Of a DNA stretch of 43,259 nt, positions 1 through 8,361 are shown piece after piece. Below the pieces are notes generated by a model, which ran no database searches, had not been told where the DNA came from, and saw nothing but the letters and a program-made list of their open reading frames with translations. Positions within the stretch are counted from its first letter, which is position 1, and every line of letters starts with the position of its first letter. Source of the DNA: Aliivibrio sp. 1S175 (GTDB taxonomy: Bacteria; Pseudomonadota; Gammaproteobacteria; Enterobacterales; Vibrionaceae); contig NZ_MAJS01000013.1 in NCBI RefSeq assembly GCF_001690985.1, positions 1-43,259 of the forward strand, written 5' to 3'. The position numbers and the translations under genes were made by a program.

Positions 1-288
1 GTATTTTGGTTAGCAGAAAGTGCTATATGTTGTGTTTGTTTTAAAGCAGCATCAGTTTGATTGTGAAGTTCATTGATTGAAGCGGTGTTATTCACCGTAT
101 TTTGGTTAGCAGAAAGTGCTATATGTTGTGTTTGCTTTAAAGCAGCATCAGTTTGATTGTGAAGCTCATTGATTGAAGCGGCATTATTCACCGTATTTTG
201 ATTAGCAGAAAGTGCTATATGTTGTGTTTGTTTTAAAGCAGCATCAGTTTTATCGTGAAGCTTTTTGATTGAATCGGTATTATCAACA
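1..288. repeat. Three tandem 96-bp repeats
   Basis: Copies start at 1, 97 and 193. The first two differ at about four positions in 96, while the third diverges in its last 40 bases (from about 246). The unit is 32 codons long, so copy-number change keeps the reading frame. The array lies inside the partial secreted-protein gene and may continue beyond the left edge. Confidence 0.9.
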
Positions 289-422
289 ATATGAGAAAAT
301 GCTACTTTATTAGCATTTACTGAAACTTGAAAATCACTAGAAGATACAAAATCGTTTGTTGAAGCCATTGCAGAGGAAGATAAAACCGCACTAACCGCTG
401 TTGCAATAAGTAATTTTTTCAT
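1..422 (-). CDS. Secreted coiled-coil repeat protein, C-terminus outside the window (partial)
   Basis: An open frame of 140 codons begins with ATG at 422 and reaches the left edge without a stop, so the C-terminal part is missing. The first 20 residues form a clear Sec signal peptide (MKKLL start, hydrophobic core, AMA cleavage site). After about 30 unique residues the protein becomes a tandem repeat of 32 residues, each containing the elements ALSANQN, SINELHN and DAALKQTQ, with hydrophobic residues spaced as in a coiled coil. The repeat content resembles stalks of trimeric autotransporter adhesins or phage-fibre-like surface proteins, but without the C-terminal anchor this cannot be decided. 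An AAGG sequence about 9 bases upstream could be the ribosome binding site. The secreted repeat nature is directly visible; the adhesin role is a guess. Confidence 0.7.
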   Translation of the reverse strand, partial: MKKLLIATAVSAVLSSSAMASTNDFVSSSDFQVSVNANKVAFSHIVDNTDSIKKLHDKTDAALKQTQHIALSANQNTVNNAASINELHNQTDAALKQTQHIALSANQNTVNNTASINELHNQTDAALKQTQHIALSANQN

Positions 423-876
423 TGGTAAGCCTTAATAAAATTGATTATAAATATCGTGGATACAACTCATGGTAATCATTAGCATCACTTACTATGGCTT
501 TGTCGTAACGCATTAAACGTGAAGGCGAAGAGTTTATAAAATGACCGCTTATGTAAATTTAAAACTTAAAATCCATTTCATTATTAAATTTTAAATTCGA
601 ATGCTCGTTTTGAGAAAATTGATTATCTATATCGTTGATATCCTTGGCATCCATGCAATCGCCACCATTATATTTACTTAATATTTTTTGATAATAGGTA
701 TAAATATGAATTCATTATTCGGATAGAGTGAACAATAAGAGGCACAGAATACAGTTCAGTCTAAACGTGTTTTAAAGAGAGATATATTGAGATTTTGTGG
801 TTTTTTAAGAGAGGGATCGGCCTTTATGTAACACTATAATAGTGAAAAAAAAGGCCTTTTAACAACGATGGTGATT
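423..876. other. Gene-poor intergenic stretch of 454 bp
   Basis: No convincing gene is present. It should hold the promoter of the leftward repeat-protein gene. A TATAAT-like element on the minus strand lies at about 443-448, roughly 20 bases before the ATG. Two near-copies of a 26-base sequence lie at 437-462 and 615-640 (23 of 26 identical). An inverted repeat lies at 819-860. A 31-codon minus-strand frame at 559-654 was considered and not accepted. Confidence 0.6.
819..860 (+). terminator. Inverted repeat, possible terminator
   Basis: Arms GGCCTTT (819-825) and AAAGGCC (850-856) enclose a perfect 13-base palindrome CACTATAATAGTG (832-844). The right arm is followed by TTTT, which fits a terminator read on the plus strand. 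No plus-strand gene is seen upstream, so it could serve an unseen small transcript, or act as a structure downstream of the leftward gene ending at 877. Confidence 0.35.
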
Positions 877-2019
877 TTACTTTCCGTAACGAACCAACCA
901 TTCTTTTTCTAACGCAAGTTGCCAACTTGGGTGAGGTTCAGCCAAAGATTTAAATAGCTTCGTATTCTTCGCAGATCCCGTTAAATACTGTGACGACAAC
1001 ACTGATGGATCGCCCCAAACACTTAAATCGCCTTTACGAGATTGGGCTTCAGGACTTAATAAGAAGTTAATCGCTACCTGAGCGCCCTCTTTTGCTGATG
1101 CATTCCATGGGATAGCTAAAAAATGAATATTAGACAGTGCCCCCGCTTCCATTGCGTAGGTTTGTGTGGTGTCTGCTAACTTACCACTCGCTTGTGCAGA
1201 AAAGACTTCATTTGGATTAAACGTAACCGCAAGATCAATCTGACCGTCATCTAATAATTGTAATGATTGTGCGGTACCTGATGGGAACTGCTTACCTTTG
1301 CGCCACGCCGTTTGATGCAGTTCATCCAGATACATCCATAAAGGTTGTGTGACCTCTGCAAAGTTCGCTTGCTCTACTGGCTTCATTAACTGAGGATTGT
1401 TATTGGTTAACTCAATTAATAACGCTTTTAAGAAACTCGTACCATGAAATTCTGGCGGCTTAGGATAAGTAATTCTATTTGGAAAGGCTTTGCTATAACT
1501 TAGTAATTCAGCAAAGGATTGTGGTGGGTTATTTAACGTTTTCTTATCATGGATAAAAACAAGTTGACCTACCCCCCACGGGGCTTCCAAACCAAGTGTA
1601 GGTTCAGAAAAATCGCTATCAACCGGAAGCGTTTTATTTACATACTCCCAGCTTGGTAAGCCTTCAACAAACGGACCAAAAAGTAATTTGCTCTGTTTCA
1701 TTGATTTGAAATTTTCACCATTGATCCATACCATATCAACACTACCTCCGTTGTTTTTACCGGCGGTTTTTTCTGCAATTAGGCGAGATGTACTTTCTGC
1801 AATATCAGCAACTTTTACATGCTTTAATGTTACTCCATATTGACGTTGTAACTCTTTATCTGCCCAACGAAGATAATTATTTATCTCTTGGCTTCCTCCC
1901 CAAGCGTGAAAGTATACCGTTTGCCCTTTGGCTTTTTGTTCAATGTCTTTCCATGTATCAGTAGCACTAACCGTAAAGGAAAGTATTATGCTGCTGAGCA
2001 GCAACAACCACTTTTTCAT
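877..2019 (-). CDS. YnjB-family ABC transporter substrate-binding protein
   Basis: A 380-residue periplasmic binding protein (about 388 in the E. coli YnjB family). The N-terminus MKKWLLLLSS...SFTVSA is a Sec signal peptide. The mature protein carries the family stretches HAWGG, VDMVWINGENF, APWGVGQLVFIHD and YPKPPEFHGTSFLKALL. A start six codons upstream (ATG at 2037) is possible, but AAGGA is placed correctly for the ATG at 2019 and the signal peptide is then normal. The permease and ATPase partners (YnjC, YnjD) are not next to it, so it is either an orphan that uses distant partners or a ligand sensor. A LysR regulator lies divergently 110 bp away and may control it. Family assignment is good; the ligand is unknown. 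Confidence 0.8.
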   Translation of the reverse strand: MKKWLLLLSSIILSFTVSATDTWKDIEQKAKGQTVYFHAWGGSQEINNYLRWADKELQRQYGVTLKHVKVADIAESTSRLIAEKTAGKNNGGSVDMVWINGENFKSMKQSKLLFGPFVEGLPSWEYVNKTLPVDSDFSEPTLGLEAPWGVGQLVFIHDKKTLNNPPQSFAELLSYSKAFPNRITYPKPPEFHGTSFLKALLIELTNNNPQLMKPVEQANFAEVTQPLWMYLDELHQTAWRKGKQFPSGTAQSLQLLDDGQIDLAVTFNPNEVFSAQASGKLADTTQTYAMEAGALSNIHFLAIPWNASAKEGAQVAINFLLSPEAQSRKGDLSVWGDPSVLSSQYLTGSAKNTKLFKSLAEPHPSWQLALEKEWLVRYGK

Positions 2020-2147
2020 TTTTATTTCCTTATCCATTAAAACGTATTTTTATTATGTTCGTCCCGATTATAGTGTATAACTAATGATTATTCAGAGCTT
2101 TGTGGTTATATTTAATAATCAAAACATCAATACGAAGATGGGTATAA

Positions 2148-3053
2148 ATGCATAATAAAGATCTTAATTTACTCAGGTTACTTATCATTCTTAATGAAGA
2201 AAGACAGACCGTTTTAGCGGCAAAAAGAATGAATTTAAGTCAACCAACCATCAGTATTATGCTAAAAAAACTTCGTGACCAATTTGATGATCCCTTATTC
2301 ATTAGAGATAAGAATAATCTAGTCCCAACCATCAAGTGTTTGGATATTTTATCCACACTACCTAATCTGCTAACTCAGCTTGATAAACTATACAGTGACA
2401 ATACTGAATGGGATATCTCTCAGCTTAATGGTGAATTACATTTACTGATATCTCCTCCATTGATATCCACTCTTGGCGCTCAATTAATAAAGAAACTTAC
2501 ATTGTTAGCCCCTGCTCTCACGGTTCAATGCTCGCATTGGGACATAAATACACCACAAAGATTAGAAATGAACCCTCATCAACATTTTGGTATTACTTAT
2601 TTACCAATGGAAACCAATAAAACATTGATGGAGCAAGAAGTGGGAGCCGATGAATTTGCGGTTGTGGTTCATAAGGATCACCCAATAACTGAAATCACTA
2701 TTGAAGAAGTTCTCGTTTATCCGATAGCTATCTGCCTGATCCCAGGGGTTACCGGTCCTTCTAAAGCTGAACAGTTGATCCGCAGTTTTAAGCTAAAGAA
2801 AAACATTAACCTTAGAACCAGTGATATTGCGTTAATGACAACCTTGATGGCGAAAAGTAAATACATTGGTATTATGCCACGCTCTTTAGAAGAATCTATT
2901 GGTAAGCAATTTCGTTTTTTATCCATACCTCATTCACTTGTCCCTAAAGGTTATCAGCGTAAAATTGCCTTTTTTTGCCACCAAACTAATCGTAAACAAC
3001 CTCTGACTGAATGGCTTTTAAATGAAACAAAACTCTTCTTCTCCCTTCATTAG
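2148..3053 (+). CDS. LysR-family transcriptional regulator
   Basis: 301 residues, the usual LysR length. The N-terminal winged helix-turn-helix spans about residues 5-65 (LNLLRLLIILNEERQTVLAA, then SQPTISIMLKKLR and DPLFIR). The rest is the substrate-binding-like effector domain. The N-terminus resembles the LeuO/NodD-like subgroup that starts with DLNLL. It is divergent from the YnjB-like gene and just upstream of the DUF1254-sulfatase genes, so it could control either. A strong hairpin at 3079-3107 separates it from the latter. The effector is unknown. The ribosome binding site is weak (GATGGG). Confidence 0.85.
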   Translation: MHNKDLNLLRLLIILNEERQTVLAAKRMNLSQPTISIMLKKLRDQFDDPLFIRDKNNLVPTIKCLDILSTLPNLLTQLDKLYSDNTEWDISQLNGELHLLISPPLISTLGAQLIKKLTLLAPALTVQCSHWDINTPQRLEMNPHQHFGITYLPMETNKTLMEQEVGADEFAVVVHKDHPITEITIEEVLVYPIAICLIPGVTGPSKAEQLIRSFKLKKNINLRTSDIALMTTLMAKSKYIGIMPRSLEESIGKQFRFLSIPHSLVPKGYQRKIAFFCHQTNRKQPLTEWLLNETKLFFSLH

Positions 3054-3078
3054 TTATTCATTTTTTAAATCTAAAGTC

Positions 3079-3107
3079 ACTCTCTATTAAAAATAGTAAT
3101 AGAGAGT
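3079..3107 (+). terminator. Hairpin after the LysR gene
   Basis: A perfect 11-base stem, ACTCTCTATTA with TAATAGAGAGT, encloses a 7-base loop. It lies 26 bases after the LysR stop and 60 bases before the DUF1254 start. No U-tract follows directly, so it may be a weak terminator or an operator-like palindrome of the sulfatase operon. Confidence 0.45.
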
Positions 3108-3167
3108 ATAGGAACAATTTTTAAGTAAAAAACGTAAGCTTACTCTATATATTTAGAGGAGTCGCTA

Positions 3168-4607
3168 ATGTTTAAAAAACAGTTTACCGCTACTATTATC
3201 GCCACTATTTTAATGAGTTCTTTGAGTATTAATGCTCAAGAAGTAAAATCAACGACACTGAGTCCTGCCGCTCAAATCCATCAAAATCAAGCATCAACAT
3301 GGCTGAATCAAGAAAGCTATATTTTGGCGACTAATGCCTATTTATGGGGTTCAACTTTAGTTCGTATGGAGCAGGTTGCTCGCCAATATACGGATATGTC
3401 TCAGCCACAAAATGACACGAGTTATCGTGCGCCTTTAAATCATTTTGGCCATGCTCGTCGTCTACCAACAGATCAAGACACCGACATGCCAACCGCAAAT
3501 AGAGATACGCTCTATTCAAGCGCGATTGTAGATGTATCAAAAGAACCAGTGATTTTATCAACTCCAGAGGTGGAAAATCGTTACTTTGTTATCGATATGT
3601 TTGATATGTGGCACAACTTGTTCAAATACGTAGGTACTCGAGCAACAGGGGATTCACCTCAAAAAATAATGATTGTTCCTCCTCACTGGCAAGGTACTGC
3701 ACCAGAAGGCGTTCAAATTGTAGAATCTCCAACCAGTAAAGTTTGGTTATGGGGAAGAACTCAAGTCTTTGGTGAAAAAGACTACTCGCAAGTTCATAAG
3801 ATTCAGGATAAATATACACTAACTCCACTGAGTATGTATAAATCAGGAAAAATAACAAAATTCTCTTCAACTCCACTAACTCCAAGAGCTGGAAAAAAAG
3901 ATGATCCTCTACGCTTTTATGAAGAGCTAGGAGCGTATTTAAAAGACAACCCTATCCCTGAGCGCGAACAAGCCTTACTTGGACAATTTAATAAGATTGG
4001 CCTCAGTGAAAATGGATTCGATCGTTCAAAGTTGACCCCGTCAATGAAAATTCAACTTGAAAAAGCGCTTGAAGATGGACCACAAATTGTAGCGAACCAA
4101 ACTTCGAACCCTGTCACAATGAAAATAAAAGATGGTTGGTATTACTCATTCGTCCTTGATCAATTCGGAGACGATAACGCTTTGAGATCATTAGTTTCAC
4201 ACCCTTATTTAGGCGGGCAAGGTGCAAAAGAAGCGATGTACCCAATCACCTATGCCGATTCTCAAGGTAAATTGTTATCTGGAAACATTCCGTATTCGAT
4301 GCATTTCAAAGCGGAACCTCCTGTCGATTCATTCTGGTCTGTTACAGTCTATGACGCCAAAACAAAAATGCTCATTAGTAATGAAATTCAGCGTTTTAAT
4401 ATTAATGACCAAACATCAATTCAAAAAAATAAAGACGGTTCTTTTGATTTAATCCTATCAAATAAAAAACCAACAGATCATACACAACAAAAAAATTGGT
4501 TACCTACACCAAAAGGTAACTTCTATGCCATTACTCGTTTATATATCCCATCAAAAGACATTCTCGATATGAAGTGGACTGTTCCACCTATTAACCCAAT
4601 AAAGTAA
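3168..4607 (+). CDS. Exported DUF1254/DUF1214 protein (copy 1)
   Basis: 479 residues with an N-terminal Sec signal peptide (about residues 1-23, ending SINA). The N-terminal DUF1254 domain is recognised from NRDTLYSSAIVDVSKEPVILS and NRYFVIDMFDMW (about residues 110-150). The C-terminal DUF1214 domain is recognised from DSFWSVTVYDAKT and the end block NWLPTPKGNFYAITRLY. The biochemical function of this family is not established. The gene has a strong GAGGAG ribosome binding site and lies 45 bp ahead of the sulfatase gene with no terminator between them, so the two are probably cotranscribed. A diverged paralogue lies at 12218-13615. A role in periplasmic handling of the sulfatase substrate is inferred only from context. 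Confidence 0.85.
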   Translation: MFKKQFTATIIATILMSSLSINAQEVKSTTLSPAAQIHQNQASTWLNQESYILATNAYLWGSTLVRMEQVARQYTDMSQPQNDTSYRAPLNHFGHARRLPTDQDTDMPTANRDTLYSSAIVDVSKEPVILSTPEVENRYFVIDMFDMWHNLFKYVGTRATGDSPQKIMIVPPHWQGTAPEGVQIVESPTSKVWLWGRTQVFGEKDYSQVHKIQDKYTLTPLSMYKSGKITKFSSTPLTPRAGKKDDPLRFYEELGAYLKDNPIPEREQALLGQFNKIGLSENGFDRSKLTPSMKIQLEKALEDGPQIVANQTSNPVTMKIKDGWYYSFVLDQFGDDNALRSLVSHPYLGGQGAKEAMYPITYADSQGKLLSGNIPYSMHFKAEPPVDSFWSVTVYDAKTKMLISNEIQRFNINDQTSIQKNKDGSFDLILSNKKPTDHTQQKNWLPTPKGNFYAITRLYIPSKDILDMKWTVPPINPIK

Positions 4608-4652
4608 TACCAATATTGAACATGAACTTACTACTTTTATAGGTACATTGAA

Positions 4653-6191
4653 ATGAAGAAAAAAACCATAACAAAAACAGCATTAGCACTTGCTGTCGCC
4701 TCCTTTGGTGCTCATGCTGCTCAAACTCAACCGAATATTCTCACCATTATGGTTGATGATGTGAGTCCAATGGATATTTCAGCTTACCATCGTGGAGTTG
4801 GTGCCATTGAGACTCCAAATATAGATCGTATCGCCAAGCGCGGTATGATGGTGAGTGATTATTATGCGCAAGGCAGCTCAACGGCGGGAAGAAGTGCATT
4901 TATTACAGGACAATATCCATTCAGAACAGGCTTAACCACTGTAGGTCAACCCGGTTCTAATATTGGCTTACAAAAAGAAGATCCAACACTGGCTAATATG
5001 CTTAAAGCAAAAGGCTATGACACCATCCATGTGGGTAAAAGTCACTTAGGTGATCGCAATAAATTCTTACCGACAGTTCATGGTTTTGATGAATTTTTTG
5101 GTTTCTTATATCACCTAAACGTAATGGAGATGCCAGAACAAGCAAACTTTCCTAAAGACCCTAATTTTGTTGGCCGTCCTCGTAATATGATACATAGTTT
5201 TGCTACCAATAAGTATGATAAAACAGAACAACCTCGCTGGGGTGAAATTGGAAAACAGCGCATAGAAGATAAAGGGCCTCTAGGGTCTGAGCGTATGAAA
5301 GTGATTGATGATGAGTTTGTGCAGTTCTCTACCGACTGGTTAGACAAACACGAAGCAAATACGCCTGATAAGCCTTTCTTTATGTGGTTTAACCCATCCC
5401 GTATGCATCAACAAATACACGTCAAAGATGAGTATTTAGGTTCAAGTGGACACACTGAATATTTTGATGCATTAAAAGAATTGGATGACCAAATCGGGGT
5501 GTTATTAGATAAATTAGACGCACTGGGTGAAACTGATAACACCATTATCATGTTCACGGCTGATAATGGTATTAACTTAGATCATTGGCCAATGGCAGGA
5601 ACAGCTGCATACAGAGGCCAAAAAGGGACGACATGGGATGGAGGCTTCCGAGTTCCTATGCTGATCAGTTGGCCTGGCCATATCCCAGAGGGTGAATATA
5701 CTGGCGGCTTTATGACGTCTGAAGATTGGGTCCCAACACTAATGGCAGCTGCAACCGGAGATACGACGGTTAAAGAAGACTTGTTAAAAGGCAAAAAAAT
5801 TGGCGACACCAAGTACAAAGTCCATTTAGATGGCTATAATCAAATGGACATGCTAACCAAAAAAGGCCCAAGTAAACGTAATGAATTCTTCTATTACAAC
5901 GAGCAAGATTTAAACGCTGTTCGCGTGGGTGATTGGAAAGTACATCTGAAGACTAAAACAGAATGGACTGAACCAGCTAAAACATGGCCTTTAGGCATTA
6001 TCTTAGATATCAAGGCGGATCCTTATGAGCGCAGTGTTGATACTAATGGTTGGTTCTTATGGATGAAAGAACGCTCTTGGATTGTACCTACATTGCAAAA
6101 ATCAATTGTTGAATACAAACAATCATTGAAAGAATTCCCGCCACGTCAAAAATCAGGTGGTATAGGAATGTCGGATACTTCAGTAAAGTAA
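4653..6191 (+). CDS. Ser-type arylsulfatase-like sulfatase
   Basis: 512 residues with a signal peptide (about residues 1-22, ending AHA), so periplasmic. It belongs to the alkaline phosphatase superfamily sulfatases: metal ligands D35-D36 in TIMVDDVSP, the formylglycine core S76-T-A-G-R80 followed by SAFITG, K129/H131 in GKSHLG, D304-N305 in TADNG, and K324 in RGQKGTTWDGGFRVP. The core starts with serine rather than cysteine, which means maturation by a radical-SAM anSME; such an enzyme is encoded at 13782-14948. It should hydrolyse a sulfate ester to release sulfate. The substrate is unknown. It follows the DUF1254 gene closely (AGG ribosome binding site), and a hairpin at 6210-6233 follows it. 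Confidence 0.9.
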   Translation: MKKKTITKTALALAVASFGAHAAQTQPNILTIMVDDVSPMDISAYHRGVGAIETPNIDRIAKRGMMVSDYYAQGSSTAGRSAFITGQYPFRTGLTTVGQPGSNIGLQKEDPTLANMLKAKGYDTIHVGKSHLGDRNKFLPTVHGFDEFFGFLYHLNVMEMPEQANFPKDPNFVGRPRNMIHSFATNKYDKTEQPRWGEIGKQRIEDKGPLGSERMKVIDDEFVQFSTDWLDKHEANTPDKPFFMWFNPSRMHQQIHVKDEYLGSSGHTEYFDALKELDDQIGVLLDKLDALGETDNTIIMFTADNGINLDHWPMAGTAAYRGQKGTTWDGGFRVPMLISWPGHIPEGEYTGGFMTSEDWVPTLMAAATGDTTVKEDLLKGKKIGDTKYKVHLDGYNQMDMLTKKGPSKRNEFFYYNEQDLNAVRVGDWKVHLKTKTEWTEPAKTWPLGIILDIKADPYERSVDTNGWFLWMKERSWIVPTLQKSIVEYKQSLKEFPPRQKSGGIGMSDTSVK

Positions 6192-6209
6192 ACAACAAAT
6201 AAAACCATA

Positions 6210-6233
6210 GAGAGGAGCTGAAATGCTCCTCTC
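6210..6233 (+). terminator. Hairpin between sulfatase and barrel gene
   Basis: A 9-base stem GAGAGGAGC/GCTCCTCTC with loop TGAAAT, followed by a CTTATTCTTC pyrimidine tract. It lies 18 bases after the sulfatase stop and 32 bases before the next start. It probably terminates or attenuates transcription so that the downstream gene is expressed less, or it marks an mRNA processing site. Confidence 0.55.
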
Positions 6234-6265
6234 CTTATTCTTCAAATATTTACCTGGAATTTTTA

Positions 6266-6904
6266 ATGACACATTATTCACGCTTTCTTTTAATTATCCC
6301 TTTTATTTCCTTTTATTCAAATGCAAGCGAAGAAGTAGATATGTCAGACCCAATGGCAGTTTATACCGGAGGGGATATAAAAGCTGGAGATCAAGGTCTT
6401 GGCGGCTCTTTACAATTTTCTGTTGGTCAAAACAACTGGGCAGCAATGGGAAAAATAGAAAGCACAAATAATTTCGAAACCTATCGAGCTCGTATTTTTA
6501 CCCCAAATAAAGTGACTGGTACTGGTGTTTATATCGACGCTAGTAAAGATGATTCCGTAGATAATATCTCTTCTAATTATGCCACTATTGGTGTATTACA
6601 GGTAATTCCTGTAAATGAAAAACTTCAATTTAATGTGGGATTAACCTATGGTAAAGCATGGGAATCAAATGAGAAATTCGAAGATACCGACATCATTAAC
6701 GCTCAAATTTATGCAAAATATAATATTAATGAAAAATTCTTTGTTCTCGCCTCTCCACAATATCAATATGGCTTAAATGGTGAGGAATTCCGAGATTTTT
6801 ATGCAGAGCTCAATGTAGGGTATAAAATTGACTCAAGTAATGTTCTTCTTCTGACAGGCAGCACAGAAAACCAAACCTGGATTACTTACAAGTTTAAAAT
6901 ATAA
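6266..6904 (+). CDS. Small outer-membrane beta-barrel-like protein, unknown function
   Basis: 212 residues. The N-terminus (MTHYSRFLLIIPFISF..SNA) is a signal peptide. The rest is a series of amphipathic alternating strands (for example QFNVGLTYGKAWE, INAQIYAKYNI, FFVLASPQYQYG, FYAELNVGYKI) ending in WITYKFKI, typical of a small outer-membrane barrel with an aromatic-rich terminal strand. No named family is recognised. GGA about 8 bases before the ATG can serve as ribosome binding site. Its position after the sulfatase suggests an outer-membrane channel or surface partner of that locus, which is inference. Confidence 0.65.
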   Translation: MTHYSRFLLIIPFISFYSNASEEVDMSDPMAVYTGGDIKAGDQGLGGSLQFSVGQNNWAAMGKIESTNNFETYRARIFTPNKVTGTGVYIDASKDDSVDNISSNYATIGVLQVIPVNEKLQFNVGLTYGKAWESNEKFEDTDIINAQIYAKYNINEKFFVLASPQYQYGLNGEEFRDFYAELNVGYKIDSSNVLLLTGSTENQTWITYKFKI

Positions 6905-6913
6905 AATGATGAC

Positions 6914-6939
6914 TAAGTTGGATAATATGATCCAACTTA
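6914..6939. terminator. Shared convergent terminator
   Basis: Arms TAAGTTGGAT and ATCCAACTTA make a 10-base stem with a 6-base loop, followed on the plus strand by TTTACTTTTC. It ends the + strand sulfatase-barrel unit and overlaps the stop codon of the convergent histidine kinase gene. Confidence 0.75.
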
Positions 6940-8361
6940 TTTACTTTTCGGAATCACAACAGTAAATGTGATCTCTTGATTTTCATTATATGTTACGGAT
7001 AAATCATACCCATTCTGCTGAGCTATATTTTGTACAATCGACAGCCCTAAACCATGTCTATCAGTATCCGTTCTTGAACAGTCCACTTGATAAAGGGGTT
7101 TAAACAAATTCTCTATATTTTGTTGTGTTAATCGTTTTGATGTTGTGTTCTTAATTTCTAAAATTATATTGCCATTTTCATCATTTTCCATAGACGCAAT
7201 TATGTTTGTATTCTTGGCACTATAAAATAACGCGTTATCTAGTAAATTCCTGCCCATGGTTTCAAGGCTAAATTTATCAGCACACACAATAGGAGAGTTT
7301 AATGATGAAGAAAACGTTATTCTATTTTCTATATTTGGGTACTTAAACTGTAATTCGGTACTTATCTCTTCAGATAAAATTCGCATATCAATTTCTTTTC
7401 TTACTATATGAAAAGAGTCTGATGCACTTTGATTCAATGCCATCAACTTATTGACGATATTCTTCATGTTATGCGCAATAGATAAGACATCTTCCTTATA
7501 CGTTGCTGAAATACGAACATCATCAGGAAAACGAATATTCATCTCACTCAAGCTGATGATCTCAGCAATTGGCGTTTTAAGCTCATGAGCGATATCAGAA
7601 GAAAGACGTTTCTCATTCGCAACATTTTGAATATTTAATTCTATATATCGATTTAACTCTTTTCTAATTGGCGCTATTTCTCTGCTCTCTTTCGGGTTTT
7701 TCTTTATTTGTTGTGCATGGGCATCTAGTTCTGAAATCTCTTTATTTAATAAATAAAGTGAATCTAGCTCTTTATTCACGACTTTAATTACAACAAATCT
7801 CACCCCGAAAATTGCCGTTATGAATACAAATAACAATGAAAAATCAGCAATTAATAGTACATTACTCGCTCTTTGATTTGAGATAGCTAACGTCAGATAC
7901 ATCGTGTCGATATAGGTTACATCAGCAGGGTTAACATCCGATGACAATTGAGGTTGAAAACGAGCAGAAATGGCTTTGCCCATACTGCCATCAGGCAATC
8001 TAATCTTAAAAATACGGCTACCATGCGTAGGAACGTCTTTGTATTTCAAGTCAACATCATCAAAATAAGCAAGTGATTGAGACTTCGCGAAAGTCTCTTC
8101 CTCTAACCAAATCTGAAAATATTGAGCGTTATCTTTACGCTCAAATTGAGGCATAAAACCAGTATGATACTCAAATTCGATGCCATCACTTTCGACTTCC
8201 ACTAGTGATTTTAAATAGTTTGATTTCTCAACTAAAGCATCATCAAATTGCTGATCAACCCAAGCATCAAGAATGAAATCTAACGATAAAAAAACGACTA
8301 ATAAAATAATACCGATAATAACGGTTAATGCATTGACTAACCTGCCTTTTATTGAATACAT
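6937..8361 (-). CDS. Two-component sensor histidine kinase (QseC/PmrB-like architecture)
   Basis: 474 residues. Transmembrane helix 1 is at about 10-30, a periplasmic sensor at 31-166, and helix 2 at about 167-190. A linker leads to HisKA with phosphoacceptor H259 in IAHELKTP. The HATPase follows, with an N-box around GRNLLDNALFYS and a G-box HGLGLSIV. The start overlaps the end of the response-regulator gene by 13 bases, so the two are cotranscribed and translationally coupled. With eptA directly upstream, the order eptA-regulator-kinase is like pmrCAB (eptA-basRS). Sensing of envelope stress or cationic peptides is therefore plausible but not shown. The stimulus is unknown. Confidence 0.9.
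   Translation of the reverse strand: MYSIKGRLVNALTVIIGIILLVVFLSLDFILDAWVDQQFDDALVEKSNYLKSLVEVESDGIEFEYHTGFMPQFERKDNAQYFQIWLEEETFAKSQSLAYFDDVDLKYKDVPTHGSRIFKIRLPDGSMGKAISARFQPQLSSDVNPADVTYIDTMYLTLAISNQRASNVLLIADFSLLFVFITAIFGVRFVVIKVVNKELDSLYLLNKEISELDAHAQQIKKNPKESREIAPIRKELNRYIELNIQNVANEKRLSSDIAHELKTPIAEIISLSEMNIRFPDDVRISATYKEDVLSIAHNMKNIVNKLMALNQSASDSFHIVRKEIDMRILSEEISTELQFKYPNIENRITFSSSLNSPIVCADKFSLETMGRNLLDNALFYSAKNTNIIASMENDENGNIILEIKNTTSKRLTQQNIENLFKPLYQVDCSRTDTDRHGLGLSIVQNIAQQNGYDLSVTYNENQEITFTVVIPKSK

Noticed and set aside
1-288. CRISPR array
   Set aside because: The 96-base units are directly adjacent, have no spacers and form a coding frame.
559-654. 31-codon minus-strand frame (starts MDAKDINDIDNQ) with GGTGG upstream
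   Set aside because: Too short, no family resemblance, and it overlaps the 26-base repeated element; no independent support for translation.
6223-6471. 82-codon plus-strand frame overlapping the barrel gene
   Set aside because: It overlaps the well-supported frame at 6266-6904 and its product is Arg/Ser-rich without a sensible fold; it is a shadow frame.
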